A DNA stretch of 10,893 nucleotides from Acidimicrobiaceae bacterium (GTDB lineage Bacteria > Actinomycetota > Acidimicrobiia > Acidimicrobiales > Bog-793): positions 1 through 10,893 of the forward strand of contig JAODBN010000326.1 in assembly GCA_025463965.1 (NCBI GenBank), read 5' to 3'. The notes under the pieces were generated by a model. That model did no database searches and was not told the DNA's origin. It worked only from the letters and a program-made list of their open reading frames with translations. Below, one piece after another: positions 7,398-10,893 of the stretch. The position numbers were made by a program, and so were the translations under genes. Position 1 is the first letter of the stretch, and every line of letters begins with the position of its first letter.

Positions 7398-8880
7398 GCG
7401 CTTCGCATCGACCACATCGACGGCCTGCGCGAGCCCACCGCCTACCTGGACGCGCTGAAGGAGGCGACGGGCCTGCCGATCGTGGTGGAGAAGATCCTCA
7501 CCGGCGACGAGCGGCTGCATCCGGAGTGGCCGGTCGCCGGGACCACCGGCTACGAGGTGATCGACGACCTCGGCGGGGCGCTTGTGGAGCCGGACGGGCT
7601 CGCCCGCCTCGTGGACGCGGCGCGCGCCGAGGGCGAGCAGGAGGTCCACGCGCTCACGGTCTCGACGCGACGCCTCGTGGCCGAGCAGAGCTTCGCCGGT
7701 GAGCTGTCCCGTCTGGCCGACCGTCTCGGGGTCGAGCAGGCGTCGCTTCGTGAGCCGGTGGTCCACCTGCCTCGGTACCGGACCTACTTCGACCACCGCG
7801 GTCACGAGGCCGACGAGGTGGAGATCTGGGAATCCGTGCGTGCACCCGAGCAGCTGCTGCACCCCGCGGCCCTCGAGAGCGCCCTCGGGGTCCAGCAGAT
7901 CACCGGGGCGGTCATGGCCAAGGGCGTGGAGGACACCGCGTGGTACCGCCTCGCCGGCGCGCTCGCCTTCTGCGAGGTCGGAGGCGACCCCGGGCGCGAC
8001 CGCCACGGCGGAGTGACGCGCCTGCACGCGCGCGCCGCCGAGCGCAGCGCGGACGGGCGCGCCGGGCTCATCCCGGGCAGCACCCACGACACCAAGCGCT
8101 CGAGCGACGTGCGCGCCCGCCTCTACGCCCTGAGCGAGGTCGCCGAGGCCTTCGAAGCCGGCCTCGTGCGTTTCCGAGAGGTCGTTGACCTTCCGGAGTT
8201 CGAGAGCCGGCTGCTGGCCCAGGTGCTGCTCGCCGTGGCGCCGGCCACCGGGCCCGGCGACCTGCTCGAGCGGGTGGGGGCCGCCCTCGAGAAGGGCGCG
8301 CGCGAGGCCAAGCTCGCCTCGAGCTGGGCGGACCCCGACGAGGAGTACGAGGCGTCGCTGCGGTCTGCGGCCGAGCGCGGCCTCGCCGCTCTCGAGGACT
8401 GCTTCGGCGGCCTCGTGGGCGAGATCGACCGCCTCGGCCGGGTCAACAGCCTCTCGGCGGTCCTTCTTCGTTCCGTGCTGCCCGGGGTCCCCGACTGCTA
8501 CCAGGGAGACGAGGACTGGGACCGCTCGCTCGTCGACCCGGACAACCGCAGGGAGGCGGACTTCGAGCGCCTCTCAGACGCGCTCTGCCACCCGGGCCCG
8601 AAGATGGCGGTCACCGCCGGATGCCTACGCGCCCGGCGGGCGGTGCCGGGCGCCTTCGCGCCGGGTGCCGAGTACCTGCCGCTTCGCGTCGAGGGACCCG
8701 CGACCGAGTCGCTCGTGTCGATCGCCCGGCACGACCGCGCGGGGGGCTGGGTCATCGGGGTGGCGACCCGCCTCGCAGGCAGGCTTCCCGCCGAGGAGGG
8801 TGAGCTGCCCAAGGGGGACTCCTACGCCGACACCACGCTGTTCATCCCCGAGGCCGCCCCGACGGAATGGCGCGACGCGA

Positions 8881-10893
<2,013 letters not shown>

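Overview
The window reads as a compact, high-GC bacterial locus for storage glucan and trehalose metabolism, almost certainly actinobacterial. Third codon positions are nearly all G or C, start and stop codons overlap repeatedly (ATGA, GTGA), and the gene set (maltokinase, malQ, glgB, treZ, treY, glgX) is typical of Actinobacteria that run the GlgE route. I lean towards Acidimicrobiia or a relative, but that placement is inference and no marker gene is present.

Layout: positions 1-8975 hold a plus-strand run of five genes: the 3' part of a maltokinase gene (mak, possibly the C-terminal half of a treS-mak fusion), then malQ, glgB, treZ and treY. Junctions are 4-nt overlaps at mak/malQ, glgB/treZ and treZ/treY. 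Only 12 nt separate malQ and glgB, and that gap carries the one clear Shine-Dalgarno sequence. On the minus strand, glgX enters from the right edge (5' end outside the window) and converges on treY; the two genes overlap tail to tail by 95 bp. There is no intergenic stretch over 12 nt, and I see no tRNA, rRNA, CRISPR array, mobile element, promoter or rho-independent terminator.

How the genes fit together: TreS (expected upstream, not visible) converts trehalose to maltose, Mak phosphorylates it, GlgE (not visible) polymerises maltose-1-phosphate, and GlgB branches the product into a glycogen-like glucan. GlgX debranches the glucan to linear maltodextrins. TreY and TreZ turn those into free trehalose, while MalQ reshuffles short maltodextrins. 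Enzymes of synthesis and return are thus encoded side by side, so the locus could cycle carbon between trehalose and alpha-glucan.

I do not see a previously undescribed system. The points most worth a second look are a ~140-residue disordered, basic N-terminal extension on GlgB in place of the usual N1 module, the antisense overlap that gives GlgX an extra C-terminal tail, a divergent MalQ, and a perfect 20-bp palindrome inside treY.
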